Source: Halichoerus grypus
Taxonomy: Eukaryota; Chordata; Mammalia; Carnivora; Phocidae
Assembly (NCBI RefSeq): GCF_964656455.1
Contig: NC_135718.1
Location: 48,422,014-48,486,013 of the forward strand
Length of the DNA stretch: 64,000 nucleotides
Direction: 5' to 3'
A model generated the notes under the pieces. The model had not been told where the DNA came from, searched no databases, and was given only the letters and a program-made list of their open reading frames with translations. Shown piece after piece: positions 61,845-64,000 of the stretch (the stretch's first letter is position 1; each line of letters starts with the position of its first letter). Both the position numbers and the translations under genes were made by a program.

Positions 61845-63579
61845 GTTAAGCATATATATATATATATATGTAAGGGCCCTTACCGAGCAGGGTATGTATA
61901 TATATATATATACCCTGCTGGGTAAGGGCCCTTATAACTCCAAACTACCTGGCACTGTGATATGTGGTGAGTCTGGAAGGGCATTGTGGTGCGGGTGAGT
62001 TTGGGAACGGGAGAGGTGAAGGGACAAGTCAAGAAGGAGTTTGATCTCAGACTGCCAGAGGACTGGGCCCTGGGCGGTGGGGTCCCAGCCTGAGGCCCGC
62101 TGAGCTGGAGAGACTGCTGTGCCTCTGGGTGGCAGGGGAGGGGTGGCTCAGGGACCTGGCTGTCCATCACCGCGTGAGTCTGTCTCCACCCACGTCTGTC
62201 CCCATCCACGTGCTCTGGAGGGGAGCCCAAGGATGTGGCACTCTGGCTGGCTCCTCCCTTCACCTTTGGCTATGATTTTGTTCTGCGGGAAAAGCTTAGG
62301 GGCAGCATGCAGCACAGTCCTCCCGGGACAGCTCTGCATCACCTGGCTGCCTTTCTGTCTGTTAGATTCCAGGCGTCTGTCATCCTTCTCTGAGCATCCC
62401 TCTCTTCTTTCTAACTTTTTGCACCTTCCAGATGTCTCCACCACCACAGATCTCTCTTGAGAGTGCCCGTGGCCTCCAGGCCCAGGTTCTCCTCCCTGAG
62501 GAGTCTGAGGTTGGCCTGACATGAGGCCCCTGCCCAAGCCCCCTCGTGCCCTTGTCACGGCGGACGGCTCCCCACCCCCCCACCCCCCCGGGCTAGCAAG
62601 TGCATGGTCCCCGCCTTGCTCCCAGCCTCCCCACTCCCTTTCTAATGGCTTGGGTTTGCAGCGGCTTCATTTCCGTGGTCATTGTACATCACTATATATA
62701 CTGGTAGTTATAAAAACTGGTACTTTATATTGTTTCTTCCGGGTGACCGTTGTCCCAGGAGCCACTTCTTTTCCTCCTGGGGAGTCTGGAGACCCCACCA
62801 GGGTTTGTTCATTGCACATTTTGTTACAGCAACTCCTCTCACGTTATGAAACTCTTTGTGCTTTTTCCCTGCCTGTGTCAGCGTTCATAGTTCGCGTGGA
62901 CCATTCTCTGTGTCTTTGGGACTGGGCGCTTCTTTGGCCATTGGGGGGGTGTTGTGTTTGTATTGCATGAGGTTGCGGGAAAGCCTATTACTGCCACACG
63001 AAGGTGGGGTCATCGCGTTCCTACCCAGCTCGTCATTATAGGAGCATCTGGGGGTCCCTGGCCTTTCCTGCATAGGTGATTGCATGTCTGACTGCATACT
63101 TGCCCCAGACCTTTCCATTGTGTCTGAGTCCCCGCAACTGTTGGCTCTGTTCCAAGGCCCTATGCAGAGGAGCCACGTCACGTGAAGCTGCAGAAGGGCT
63201 CGGAGCCGCTGGGCATCTCCATCGTGAGTGGAGAGAAGGGTGGGGTCTACGTCTCCAAGGTGACAGGGGGGAGCATCGCTCACCAAGCCGGCCTGGAGTA
63301 TGGGGATCAGTTACTTGAGGTGAGTGAGAGCTGCCCCTCGCACTGCCTTCTTCTCTCCGTCCTCTCCTCCCTTCCTGGGAAGAGCTGTGCTTCCCCGGTC
63401 CCCAGCCCCCACCGCGTCACTGAGCGTGCTCTGGATGTTCCCTAGTTCAATGGCATAAACCTGCGGAGCGCCACGGAGCAGCAGGCCCGGCTCATCATTG
63501 GGCAGCAGTGTGACACTGTCACCATCCTGGCCCAGTACAACCCACACATGCACCAGCTCAGCAGCCACTCTCGGTCCAG
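13254..63579 (+). CDS. DLG5: DLG5 (discs large MAGUK scaffold protein 5), internal part: 21 coding exons
   Basis: The translated exons match DLG5 closely in order and in sequence. Landmarks include [58 protein letters not shown] and [19 protein letters not shown]. The 21 exons total 4,018 nt; every junction is GT-AG and phases agree throughout with no stop or frameshift. DLG5 is a multi-domain scaffold: N-terminal CARD-like region, Takusan-homologous segment, coiled coils, PDZ1-2, Ser/Pro-rich linker, PDZ3-4, SH3 and an inactive guanylate-kinase domain. This window covers the Takusan segment through PDZ3. The family acts at cell junctions and the plasma membrane and near the ciliary base, in polarity, cadherin delivery, Hippo and Hedgehog signalling. 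The first and last exons are outside the window, so no start, stop, promoter or poly(A) site is seen. Residue numbers in the exon entries are approximate human numbering obtained by anchoring the reading frame to human DLG5 recalled from memory. Confidence 0.98.
14240..14610. repeat. Ancient interspersed repeat, copy A (family not named)
   Basis: 'gctgccatgacggagtggct', 'gcggctctggaggccccaag' and 'ctttgtcctcacatggtgtt' belong to a very common 350-bp mammalian repeat. A second copy lies at 17610-17950. Confidence 0.6.
15925..16090. mobile_element. MER5-like DNA transposon remnant
   Basis: 'aaaccagcggcccgtgcgg', 'ggcacttgttagaggtgcag' and 'agcatctacatttaacaggc' fit the MER5 pattern. Confidence 0.55.
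16369..16548 (+). mobile_element. CAN-SINE, sense, first of a tandem pair
   Basis: Head 'gacgcctgggtggctcag', tail 'aaataaataaaatctttaaa'. The left target-site repeat aaaacatcacctc begins at 16353. The matching right copy lies after the second SINE. Confidence 0.9.
16549..16773 (+). mobile_element. CAN-SINE, sense, second of a tandem pair
   Basis: Head 'ggggcacctgggtggctcag' directly follows the A-rich tail of the previous SINE. Tail ends 'caaaacaacaac'. The right copy of the shared target-site repeat starts at 16774. Confidence 0.9.
17610..17950. repeat. Ancient interspersed repeat, copy B (family not named)
   Basis: 'aacaacagacatttgttggt', 'gcttctggaggctgggagat' and 'ccctctctcatgacctaatc' mark the same family as 14240-14610. 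Confidence 0.6.
19582..19770 (+). mobile_element. CAN-SINE, sense
   Basis: Head 'gggcgcctgggtggctcag', tail 'aaataaataaaatcttaaaa'. Target-site duplication agata(c/g)aggac at 19570-19580 and 19771-19781. Inserted in an old L1. Confidence 0.95.
20213..20313 (+). mobile_element. Short, older CAN-SINE still closely tRNA-Lys-like
   Basis: 20216-20288 aligns with tRNA-Lys(CUU) with about a dozen differences. The A box (ggctcagtaggtaga), CTT anticodon region and B box (ggttcgagcccc) are all recognisable, followed by 'gagattatt' and poly(A). The acceptor stem no longer pairs well. It is a SINE, not a tRNA gene, but scanners could call it as one. Confidence 0.9.
20793..20967 (-). mobile_element. CAN-SINE, antisense
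   Basis: 'ttaagattttatttatct' through 'agccacccaggcaccc', flanked by related agaaa(c/a)ctttattttta-type direct repeats. Confidence 0.9.
21240..21420 (+). mobile_element. MIR-like fragment, sense
   Basis: 'ggcagtgtagtgtcgtggtt' and 'gccctggctctggagttaga' resemble the tRNA-like head of MIR. Confidence 0.55.
22042..22169 (-). mobile_element. Short older CAN-SINE, antisense
   Basis: 'aagtaggctctacgcccagc' through 'gagccactcaggcgcc'. Target-site duplication cgatgccact at 22032-22041 and 22170-22179. Confidence 0.92.
22294..22498 (-). mobile_element. CAN-SINE, antisense
   Basis: 'aaagattttatttatttatt' through 'gagccacccaggcgccc'. Short target repeat gatattta at 22286-22293 and 22499-22506. Confidence 0.9.
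22640..23030 (+). mobile_element. Two MIR copies, sense
   Basis: First copy about 22640-22800 ('ttactggctctgtgacctag'), second about 22870-23030 ('gtgtgctctcgatgcaggtg', 'agctgtagaacggggataac'). Confidence 0.65.
24905..25067 (+). CDS. DLG5: DLG5 exon (about residues 125-179): start of Takusan-homologous segment
   Basis: 163 bp between acceptor ctgccag and donor gtagtg. It encodes [20 protein letters not shown] and continues through [21 protein letters not shown]. The repeating Leu/charged pattern is helical. This is the DLG5 part that gave rise to the rodent Takusan family. The donor has only a moderate match to consensus; reading through it meets a stop (tag) within one codon. Confidence 0.96.
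25584..25861. repeat. TG-rich minisatellite with CACGTC punctuations
   Basis: About 280 bp of repeating units such as tgtgtgtgcacgtctg, with variable TG length. Sequence alternates purine and pyrimidine almost throughout. It lies 520 bp after a DLG5 donor. Confidence 0.95.
26425..26620. mobile_element. MER5-type (hAT-Charlie) DNA transposon remnant
   Basis: 'tggttctcaccctggagcat', 'ggcttgttaaagctcaggtt' and 'tctgattcaggagttctggg' are MER5 landmarks; the element ends 'ccccactctgagaagcagtg'. Confidence 0.75.
27080..27223 (+). CDS. DLG5: DLG5 exon (about residues 179-227): end of Takusan-homologous segment
   Basis: 144 bp, acceptor gggtcag, donor gtgagt. It encodes [20 protein letters not shown] followed by [20 protein letters not shown] and AKETDFY. 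Heptad-like spacing of Leu and Ala suggests the beginning of coiled coil. Its last two bases (ca) join the first base of the next exon to make a His codon. Confidence 0.97.
27374..27492. repeat. Target-site duplication around the 5S pseudogene
   Basis: Two 16-bp copies, 27374-27389 and 27477-27492, differ at one base. The left copy starts with AAAA, compatible with an L1 endonuclease nick on the other strand. Confidence 0.9.
27390..27476 (+). pseudogene. 5S ribosomal RNA pseudogene, 3'-truncated, with target-site duplication
   Basis: These 87 nt match the first 87 nt of mammalian 5S rRNA (as I remember it) with one difference, T to C at position 12. Homology stops after 'acttggatggg'; the last ~34 nt of 5S are missing. 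It is flanked by a 16-bp direct repeat, aaaattaggc(g/a)gtagg, at 27374-27389 and 27477-27492, with no poly(A) tail. That is the mark of L1-mediated retroposition of the tailless kind. The internal A box is present but the C box is cut, so it is unlikely to be transcribed by RNA polymerase III as a 5S gene. It sits 166 bp after a DLG5 donor. Confidence 0.95.
27928..28111 (+). CDS. DLG5: DLG5 exon (about residues 227-288): coiled coil
   Basis: 184 bp, acceptor gttgtag, donor gtagag. It encodes [20 protein letters not shown] then [20 protein letters not shown] and ends in QQQQ. Strong heptad pattern. The exon ends on a codon boundary. The frame stays open past the donor through the adjacent minisatellite to a stop at about 28735, so retention of this intron would not be terminated at once. 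Confidence 0.97.
28152..28732. repeat. CCATC/CCTTC minisatellite
   Basis: About 580 bp built from units such as catccttccacccatcat, with scattered changes. It begins about 40 bp after the donor of the DLG5 exon ending at 28111. Confidence 0.95.
29500..30360 (-). mobile_element. Old L1 fragment
   Basis: 'cttacagaagagttgcaagt', 'tgatttacctcatcttgatg' and the following AT-rich stretch resemble an old L1 3' region. Boundaries and strand are approximate. Confidence 0.55.
31130..31760 (+). mobile_element. Degraded L1 fragment, sense
   Basis: 'gacccagcaatcccacttcg', 'attcacagtagccagaaaag' and 'gatgatgacattctggaat' are L1 ORF2-end and 3' landmarks in sense orientation. Confidence 0.75.
33148..33349 (-). 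mobile_element. CAN-SINE, antisense
   Basis: Long poly(T), standard body, end 'caggcacccc'. Target-site duplication aaattagatagtctt at 33133-33147 and 33350-33364. Confidence 0.95.
33406..33448. repeat. (TG)n microsatellite
   Basis: About 21 uninterrupted TG units; likely length-polymorphic. Confidence 0.95.
33654..33857 (-). mobile_element. CAN-SINE, antisense
   Basis: Poly(T) through 'cccaggtgccc'. Target-site duplication ctcatgagcc at 33644-33653 and 33858-33867. Confidence 0.95.
34373..34578 (-). mobile_element. CAN-SINE, antisense
   Basis: (TTTA)n tail through 'cccaggcgccc'. Target-site duplication caaggctgccttta at 34359-34372 and 34579-34592. Confidence 0.95.
34800..34989 (-). mobile_element. 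CAN-SINE, antisense
   Basis: Poly(T) through 'ccccaggcgcccc'. Target-site duplication ttgaagtgattt at 34788-34799 and 34990-35001. Confidence 0.95.
35295..36230 (+). mobile_element. Degraded L1 fragment, sense
   Basis: 'cacaatagccaagaggtaga', 'acatggatgaaccttgagga' and 'atgctaaaggaaataagtca' are typical late ORF2 sequences. No long frame remains. Confidence 0.8.
37445..37930 (-). mobile_element. L2 remnant
   Basis: 'aaccctcccatggctcccat', 'cctcagggcctttgcacttg' and 'tcttagagaggcctcctta' are L2 3'-region landmarks. Strand is tentative. Confidence 0.65.
37935..38420. mobile_element. Possible old LTR remnant
   Basis: 'tgatttgctaggaggagtcg', 'aaaatttatttcagcgaaag' and 'gtggagtcacatgggacacg' resemble a degraded mammalian LTR seen in antisense. 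I cannot name the family. No retroviral coding sequence is present. Confidence 0.4.
38651..38910 (+). CDS. DLG5: DLG5 exon (about residues 289-375): coiled coil
   Basis: 260 bp, acceptor tccccag, donor gtaaga. It begins [20 protein letters not shown] and ends with [12 protein letters not shown], the last Arg codon being split. Charged, Leu-rich helical sequence of the DLG5 central coiled coil. A 10.5 kb intron separates it from the previous coding exon. Confidence 0.98.
38911..40100 (+). other. DLG5: DLG5 intron, 1.2 kb
   Basis: Mostly unique sequence. A short MIR-like piece (+) lies near 39715-39795, marked by 'gggaaatgaggtggtcag'. No gene or structured element is seen. Confidence 0.7.
40101..40413 (+). 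CDS. DLG5: DLG5 exon (about residues 375-479): coiled coil
   Basis: 313 bp, acceptor tcccccag, donor gtgcgc. It encodes [20 protein letters not shown] through [15 protein letters not shown], a long uninterrupted coiled coil rich in Glu, Lys and Leu. The donor (cag|gtgcgc) is weak at its +3 to +6 positions. Reading on adds 15 codons before a stop at about 40459. Confidence 0.98.
40414..45249 (+). other. DLG5: DLG5 intron, 4.8 kb
   Basis: GC-rich in 42050-43600 and AT-rich around 43900-44050. MIR-like pieces in sense orientation lie near 41545-41720 and 43445-43640. No CAN-SINE is present. No open frame resembles a gene. Confidence 0.7.
45250..45434 (+). CDS. DLG5: DLG5 exon (about residues 480-541): coiled coil
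   Basis: 185 bp, acceptor ccactag, donor gtacgg. It encodes [20 protein letters not shown] then [20 protein letters not shown] and ends [10 protein letters not shown] plus two bases of a split Arg codon. It has helical heptads with two Cys near the middle. The donor sequence is non-optimal; the assignment is fixed by protein identity and phase on both sides. Confidence 0.97.
45435..47009 (+). other. DLG5: DLG5 intron, 1.6 kb
   Basis: A MIR-like fragment ('gcacctactgtgtgccagga', near 45760) and G-rich unique sequence, especially 45840-46150. Nothing else recognised. Confidence 0.7.
47010..47135 (+). CDS. DLG5: DLG5 exon (about residues 541-583): coiled coil
   Basis: 126 bp, acceptor tctgccag, donor gtacgt. 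It encodes [20 protein letters not shown] then [20 protein letters not shown]. The last codon (aa|g, Lys) is completed in the next exon. Coiled-coil sequence continues without a break from the preceding exon. Confidence 0.97.
48176..48196 (+). repeat. G-run cluster in the DLG5 transcript strand
   Basis: Runs of 4, 6 and 9 G separated by single C bases. It may fold as a G-quadruplex in DNA or pre-mRNA. Confidence 0.7.
48690..49290 (-). mobile_element. Degraded L1 fragment, antisense
   Basis: 'acattttgagttaattttc', 'ctggagctatagaaaaagtc' and 'cttgctggcaattcctgagg' fit minus-strand L1 ORF2. It ends about 170 bp before a DLG5 acceptor. Confidence 0.7.
49469..49601 (+). CDS. DLG5: DLG5 exon (about residues 583-627): end of coiled coil, acidic linker to PDZ1
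   Basis: 133 bp, acceptor ttcctag, donor gtgagc. It encodes [20 protein letters not shown], then [20 protein letters not shown] and ERET. The coiled coil ends and an acidic, Ser/Asp-rich linker begins, leading into PDZ1. A degraded antisense L1 ends about 170 bp upstream of the acceptor. Confidence 0.97.
50048..50175 (+). CDS. DLG5: DLG5 exon (about residues 628-670): PDZ1, first half
   Basis: 128 bp, acceptor ttgacag, donor gtaaga. It encodes [20 protein letters not shown] and [22 protein letters not shown]. The ligand-binding loop reads ALGF, close to the canonical GLGF of PDZ domains. The [15 protein letters not shown] stretch is the usual strand C/helix A portion of the fold. Confidence 0.97.
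50480..50690 (-). mobile_element. MIR, antisense
   Basis: 'cctgtgaggtaggtactgta', 'ccccattttacagatgagga' and 'caggatttgcacccaggcag' are the reverse complement of MIR. Confidence 0.85.
50841..51016 (+). CDS. DLG5: DLG5 exon (about residues 670-729): PDZ1, second half, and start of PDZ2
   Basis: 176 bp, acceptor cctcag, donor gtagtg. It encodes [20 protein letters not shown] then [20 protein letters not shown], and ends [12 protein letters not shown], the first strand of PDZ2. PDZ1 and PDZ2 are therefore directly adjacent, as in other DLG5 proteins. Confidence 0.97.
51017..51398 (+). other. DLG5: DLG5 intron, 0.4 kb
   Basis: Unique sequence only; I see no repeat or regulatory element in it. 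Confidence 0.7.
51399..51502 (+). CDS. DLG5: DLG5 exon (about residues 729-763): PDZ2, middle
   Basis: 104 bp, acceptor ttcgcag, donor gtaagc. It encodes [20 protein letters not shown] then [15 protein letters not shown]. The binding-loop region reads SGIS rather than GLGF, so this PDZ is non-canonical at the carboxylate-binding site. The [11 protein letters not shown] part is a typical PDZ turn. Confidence 0.97.
51801..51991 (-). mobile_element. CAN-SINE, antisense, older copy
   Basis: 'tttaaagatttatttatttg' through 'cccaggcacccc'. Diverged target repeat tattta(c/t)a(t/c)cagttt at 51786-51800 and 51992-52006. Confidence 0.92.
52829..52987. repeat. Polypyrimidine tract (CCCTCCCCTCC)n
   Basis: About 160 bp with no purine between roughly 52830 and 52980. 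The minus strand carries dozens of G-runs of three or more. Confidence 0.95.
53620..54090 (-). mobile_element. Degraded old L1 3' fragment
   Basis: 'ggtcctatgtacctttcatg', 'ttttgagattggctgtccca' and 'gctgctgggcagcattgcat' resemble old L1 3' sequence. Boundaries are approximate. Confidence 0.6.
54596..54688 (+). CDS. DLG5: DLG5 exon (about residues 764-794): PDZ2, C-terminal part
   Basis: 93 bp, exactly 31 codons, acceptor ccctag, donor gtaagg. It encodes [20 protein letters not shown] and [11 protein letters not shown], which is helix B and the last strand of PDZ2. Both ends fall on codon boundaries. Confidence 0.97.
54689..55076 (+). other. DLG5: DLG5 intron, 0.4 kb
   Basis: Unique intron sequence; nothing recognised. 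Confidence 0.7.
55077..56096 (+). CDS. DLG5: DLG5 large exon (about residues 795-1134): Ser/Pro-rich linker
   Basis: 1,020 bp (340 codons), acceptor acgtag, donor gtgggg, open throughout. It begins [20 protein letters not shown] and ends VVIAAQFLE. It has no folded domain that I recognise. It is rich in Ser, Pro, Arg and Lys, with a basic patch (KKPKQRKS), [13 protein letters not shown] proline motifs that could bind SH3 domains, and Ser clusters ([20 protein letters not shown]) likely to be phosphorylated. Between PDZ2 and PDZ3 it probably serves as a flexible regulatory linker. The donor (gag|gtgggg) is weak. Reading on adds 18 codons and then stops at about 56148. Confidence 0.98.
56097..56870 (+). 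other. DLG5: DLG5 intron, 0.8 kb
   Basis: Unique sequence; nothing recognised. The first 54 bp keep the upstream exon's frame open until a stop at about 56148. Confidence 0.7.
56871..56994 (+). CDS. DLG5: DLG5 exon (about residues 1135-1176): linker
   Basis: 124 bp, acceptor tcctgcag, donor gtgagt. It encodes [20 protein letters not shown], then [21 protein letters not shown]. Low-complexity Ser/Pro/Tyr sequence with no folded domain. The final glycine codon is split one base to two with the next exon. Confidence 0.95.
57327..57471 (+). CDS. DLG5: DLG5 exon (about residues 1176-1224): linker
   Basis: 145 bp, acceptor tttctag, donor gtatgt. It encodes [20 protein letters not shown] then [20 protein letters not shown] and GPQGLHP. 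Basic, Ser/Pro-rich linker. The [20 protein letters not shown] block is well conserved with the human protein as I remember it. Confidence 0.96.
57690..57865 (-). mobile_element. MIR, antisense
   Basis: 'tgccaggcactgtgctggga', 'tatggatgagaaaactgagc' are MIR reverse-complement landmarks. Confidence 0.8.
58881..58993 (+). CDS. DLG5: DLG5 exon (about residues 1224-1262): linker
   Basis: 113 bp, acceptor ctcgcag, donor gtaatg. It encodes [20 protein letters not shown] then [17 protein letters not shown]. Ser-rich linker with possible phosphorylation sites (RLSLDLS). It starts with the last base of a split Ser codon and ends with the first base of a Gly codon. Confidence 0.96.
58994..60032 (+). 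other. DLG5: DLG5 introns either side of the exon at 59634
   Basis: Introns 58994-59633 and 59724-60032. Unique sequence in both; nothing else recognised. Confidence 0.7.
59634..59723 (+). CDS. DLG5: DLG5 exon (about residues 1262-1292): linker
   Basis: 90 bp, acceptor actgtag, donor gtgaga. It encodes [20 protein letters not shown] and [10 protein letters not shown] short basic segment with an [10 protein letters not shown] motif, which is a plausible proline-directed kinase target. Phase matches both neighbours. Confidence 0.96.
60033..60183 (+). CDS. DLG5: DLG5 exon (about residues 1292-1342): linker before PDZ3
   Basis: 151 bp, acceptor cccgacag, donor gtgagc. It encodes [20 protein letters not shown] then [20 protein letters not shown] and AALGDRRKD. 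Ser/Thr/Pro-rich with several SP and TP sites. It ends with two bases of a split Arg codon. Confidence 0.97.
60565..60745 (-). mobile_element. MIR, antisense
   Basis: 'cacagtgaccctgtgagca' and 'acagataaggaaactgaggc' mark the MIR core in reverse. Confidence 0.75.
61790..61934. repeat. (TG)n-(TA)n run followed by a 64-bp inverted repeat
   Basis: (TG)n about 61794-61828, then (TA)n and a second copy of gttaagcatatata. At 61871-61934 lies an inverted repeat: arm taagggccctta...gcagggta and its complement, with (TA)n at the centre. The 12-bp taagggccctta is itself a palindrome and occurs at both ends. Confidence 0.93.
63157..63319 (+). CDS. DLG5: DLG5 exon (about residues 1342-1396): PDZ3, first part
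   Basis: 163 bp, acceptor ttccaag, donor gtgagt. It encodes [20 protein letters not shown] then [20 protein letters not shown] and [14 protein letters not shown]. The binding loop is PLGI, a common GLGF variant, and [14 protein letters not shown] is the strand C/helix A region. The acceptor ends in AAG, the least favoured of the usual CAG/TAG/AAG set. Confidence 0.97.
63446..63579 (+). CDS. DLG5: DLG5 exon (about residues 1397-1441): PDZ3, C-terminal part
   Basis: 134 bp, acceptor ccctag, donor gtgagt. It encodes [20 protein letters not shown] then [24 protein letters not shown]. The [11 protein letters not shown] stretch is PDZ helix B. Only a 126-bp intron separates it from the preceding exon, the shortest intron in the window. 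It is the last coding exon here; the following exon lies past 64000. Confidence 0.97.
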
Positions 63580-64000
63580 GTGAGTGCCTGGGCTTCCCAT
63601 GGGGGGCGTCCGGGCTGGGGCAGGACAGAGGGTGCAGCCCGGGGGCTGACTGTGAGTTCCGGCCATTCAGCGGCCGGAAGAGGAGAGTTGGCCAGCCCCG
63701 GATTTCGGAAAAAGAACATGGAGGAGGAGGAGGATGTGAGGTGTAGGGTGTGGAAGCACATGGCTGGATCCCCTCCCCCCGTGCAGCAGGAAGCCCCCCC
63801 CACAGGTGTGTGGTAGCCAGGAACGGAGGCCCTGGGGGCGGGATTCTCACACAGAGGGTTCTGGCCCCCTGTCCATGTCTGCCCCTGAGCTGTGGGTTGC
63901 CGGGCATGCGGGAGAAGGGGGAGACCTGCCCCTGCCACGCAGCACTGCGCAGCTCAGCCAAGGGGGGACAAGATGCACAAACGGAGGCAAAGGGATGGTG
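63580..64000 (+). other. DLG5: DLG5 intron, 5' part
   Basis: Starts with a strong gtgagt donor. Unique GC-rich sequence to the window edge with no exon recognised. Confidence 0.75.

Larger units (their letters stand above)
60184..63156 (+). other. DLG5: DLG5 intron, 3.0 kb
   Basis: Contains an antisense MIR (60565-60745), an old AT-rich repeat-like stretch (61640-61780), the (TG)n/(TA)n palindrome (61790-61934), and unique sequence with a C-run near 62568-62590. No further coding exon was found. Confidence 0.75.

Noticed and set aside
63311..63961. 216-codon antisense frame
   Set aside because: It overlaps the PDZ3 exon and intron on the opposite strand and resembles no protein family I know.

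Overview
The window is vertebrate nuclear DNA from a carnivoran mammal. It holds the middle of one large plus-strand gene, DLG5 (discs large MAGUK scaffold protein 5). I found 21 coding exons between 13254 and 63579, all with GT-AG boundaries. Spliced together they give about 4.0 kb of uninterrupted reading frame, about 1,339 codons. By comparison with human DLG5 (about 1,919 residues, from memory) this is roughly residues 102 to 1441. The start codon and N-terminal CARD-like part lie upstream. The fourth PDZ, SH3 and guanylate-kinase-like domains lie downstream. No second protein-coding gene is visible on either strand.

The host is read from its SINEs. Seventeen or eighteen tRNA-Lys-derived CAN-SINE copies carry the carnivore head 'gcctgggtggctcag' and a CT-rich/AATAAA tail of the type I associate with arctoid carnivores (bears, seals, mustelids). 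The dog-specific and cat-specific young SINE forms are absent. This is inference from remembered family consensus sequences.

Layout: 1-13253 is intron rich in antisense L1 and CAN-SINEs. 13254-28111 holds four well-spaced exons for a Ser-rich linker, the Takusan-homologous segment and the first coiled coil; its introns carry a TG-rich minisatellite and a truncated 5S rRNA pseudogene. 28112-38650 is a 10.5 kb intron that opens with a CCATC-type minisatellite and contains L1 copies and four closely spaced antisense SINEs. 38651-49601 encodes the main coiled-coil exons. 50048-54688 encodes PDZ1 and PDZ2. 55077-60183 encodes the long Ser/Pro-rich linker, including a single 1,020-bp exon. 63157-63579 encodes PDZ3.

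What the gene does, from knowledge of the family: DLG5 is a membrane-associated scaffold at cell junctions and near the base of the cilium. It has been linked to N-cadherin delivery, epithelial polarity, and Hippo and Hedgehog signalling. Its coiled coils and PDZ domains bind partners, and its SH3-GK end is structural.

I saw no sign of an undescribed gene system. The points that most merit a second look are the 5S rRNA pseudogene with a 16-bp target-site duplication and no tail, a (TG)n/(TA)n palindrome at 61790-61934, an L2 element with an internal 43-bp triplication, a nested inverted SINE pair, and the minisatellite that starts about 40 bp after a splice donor and keeps the coding frame open.
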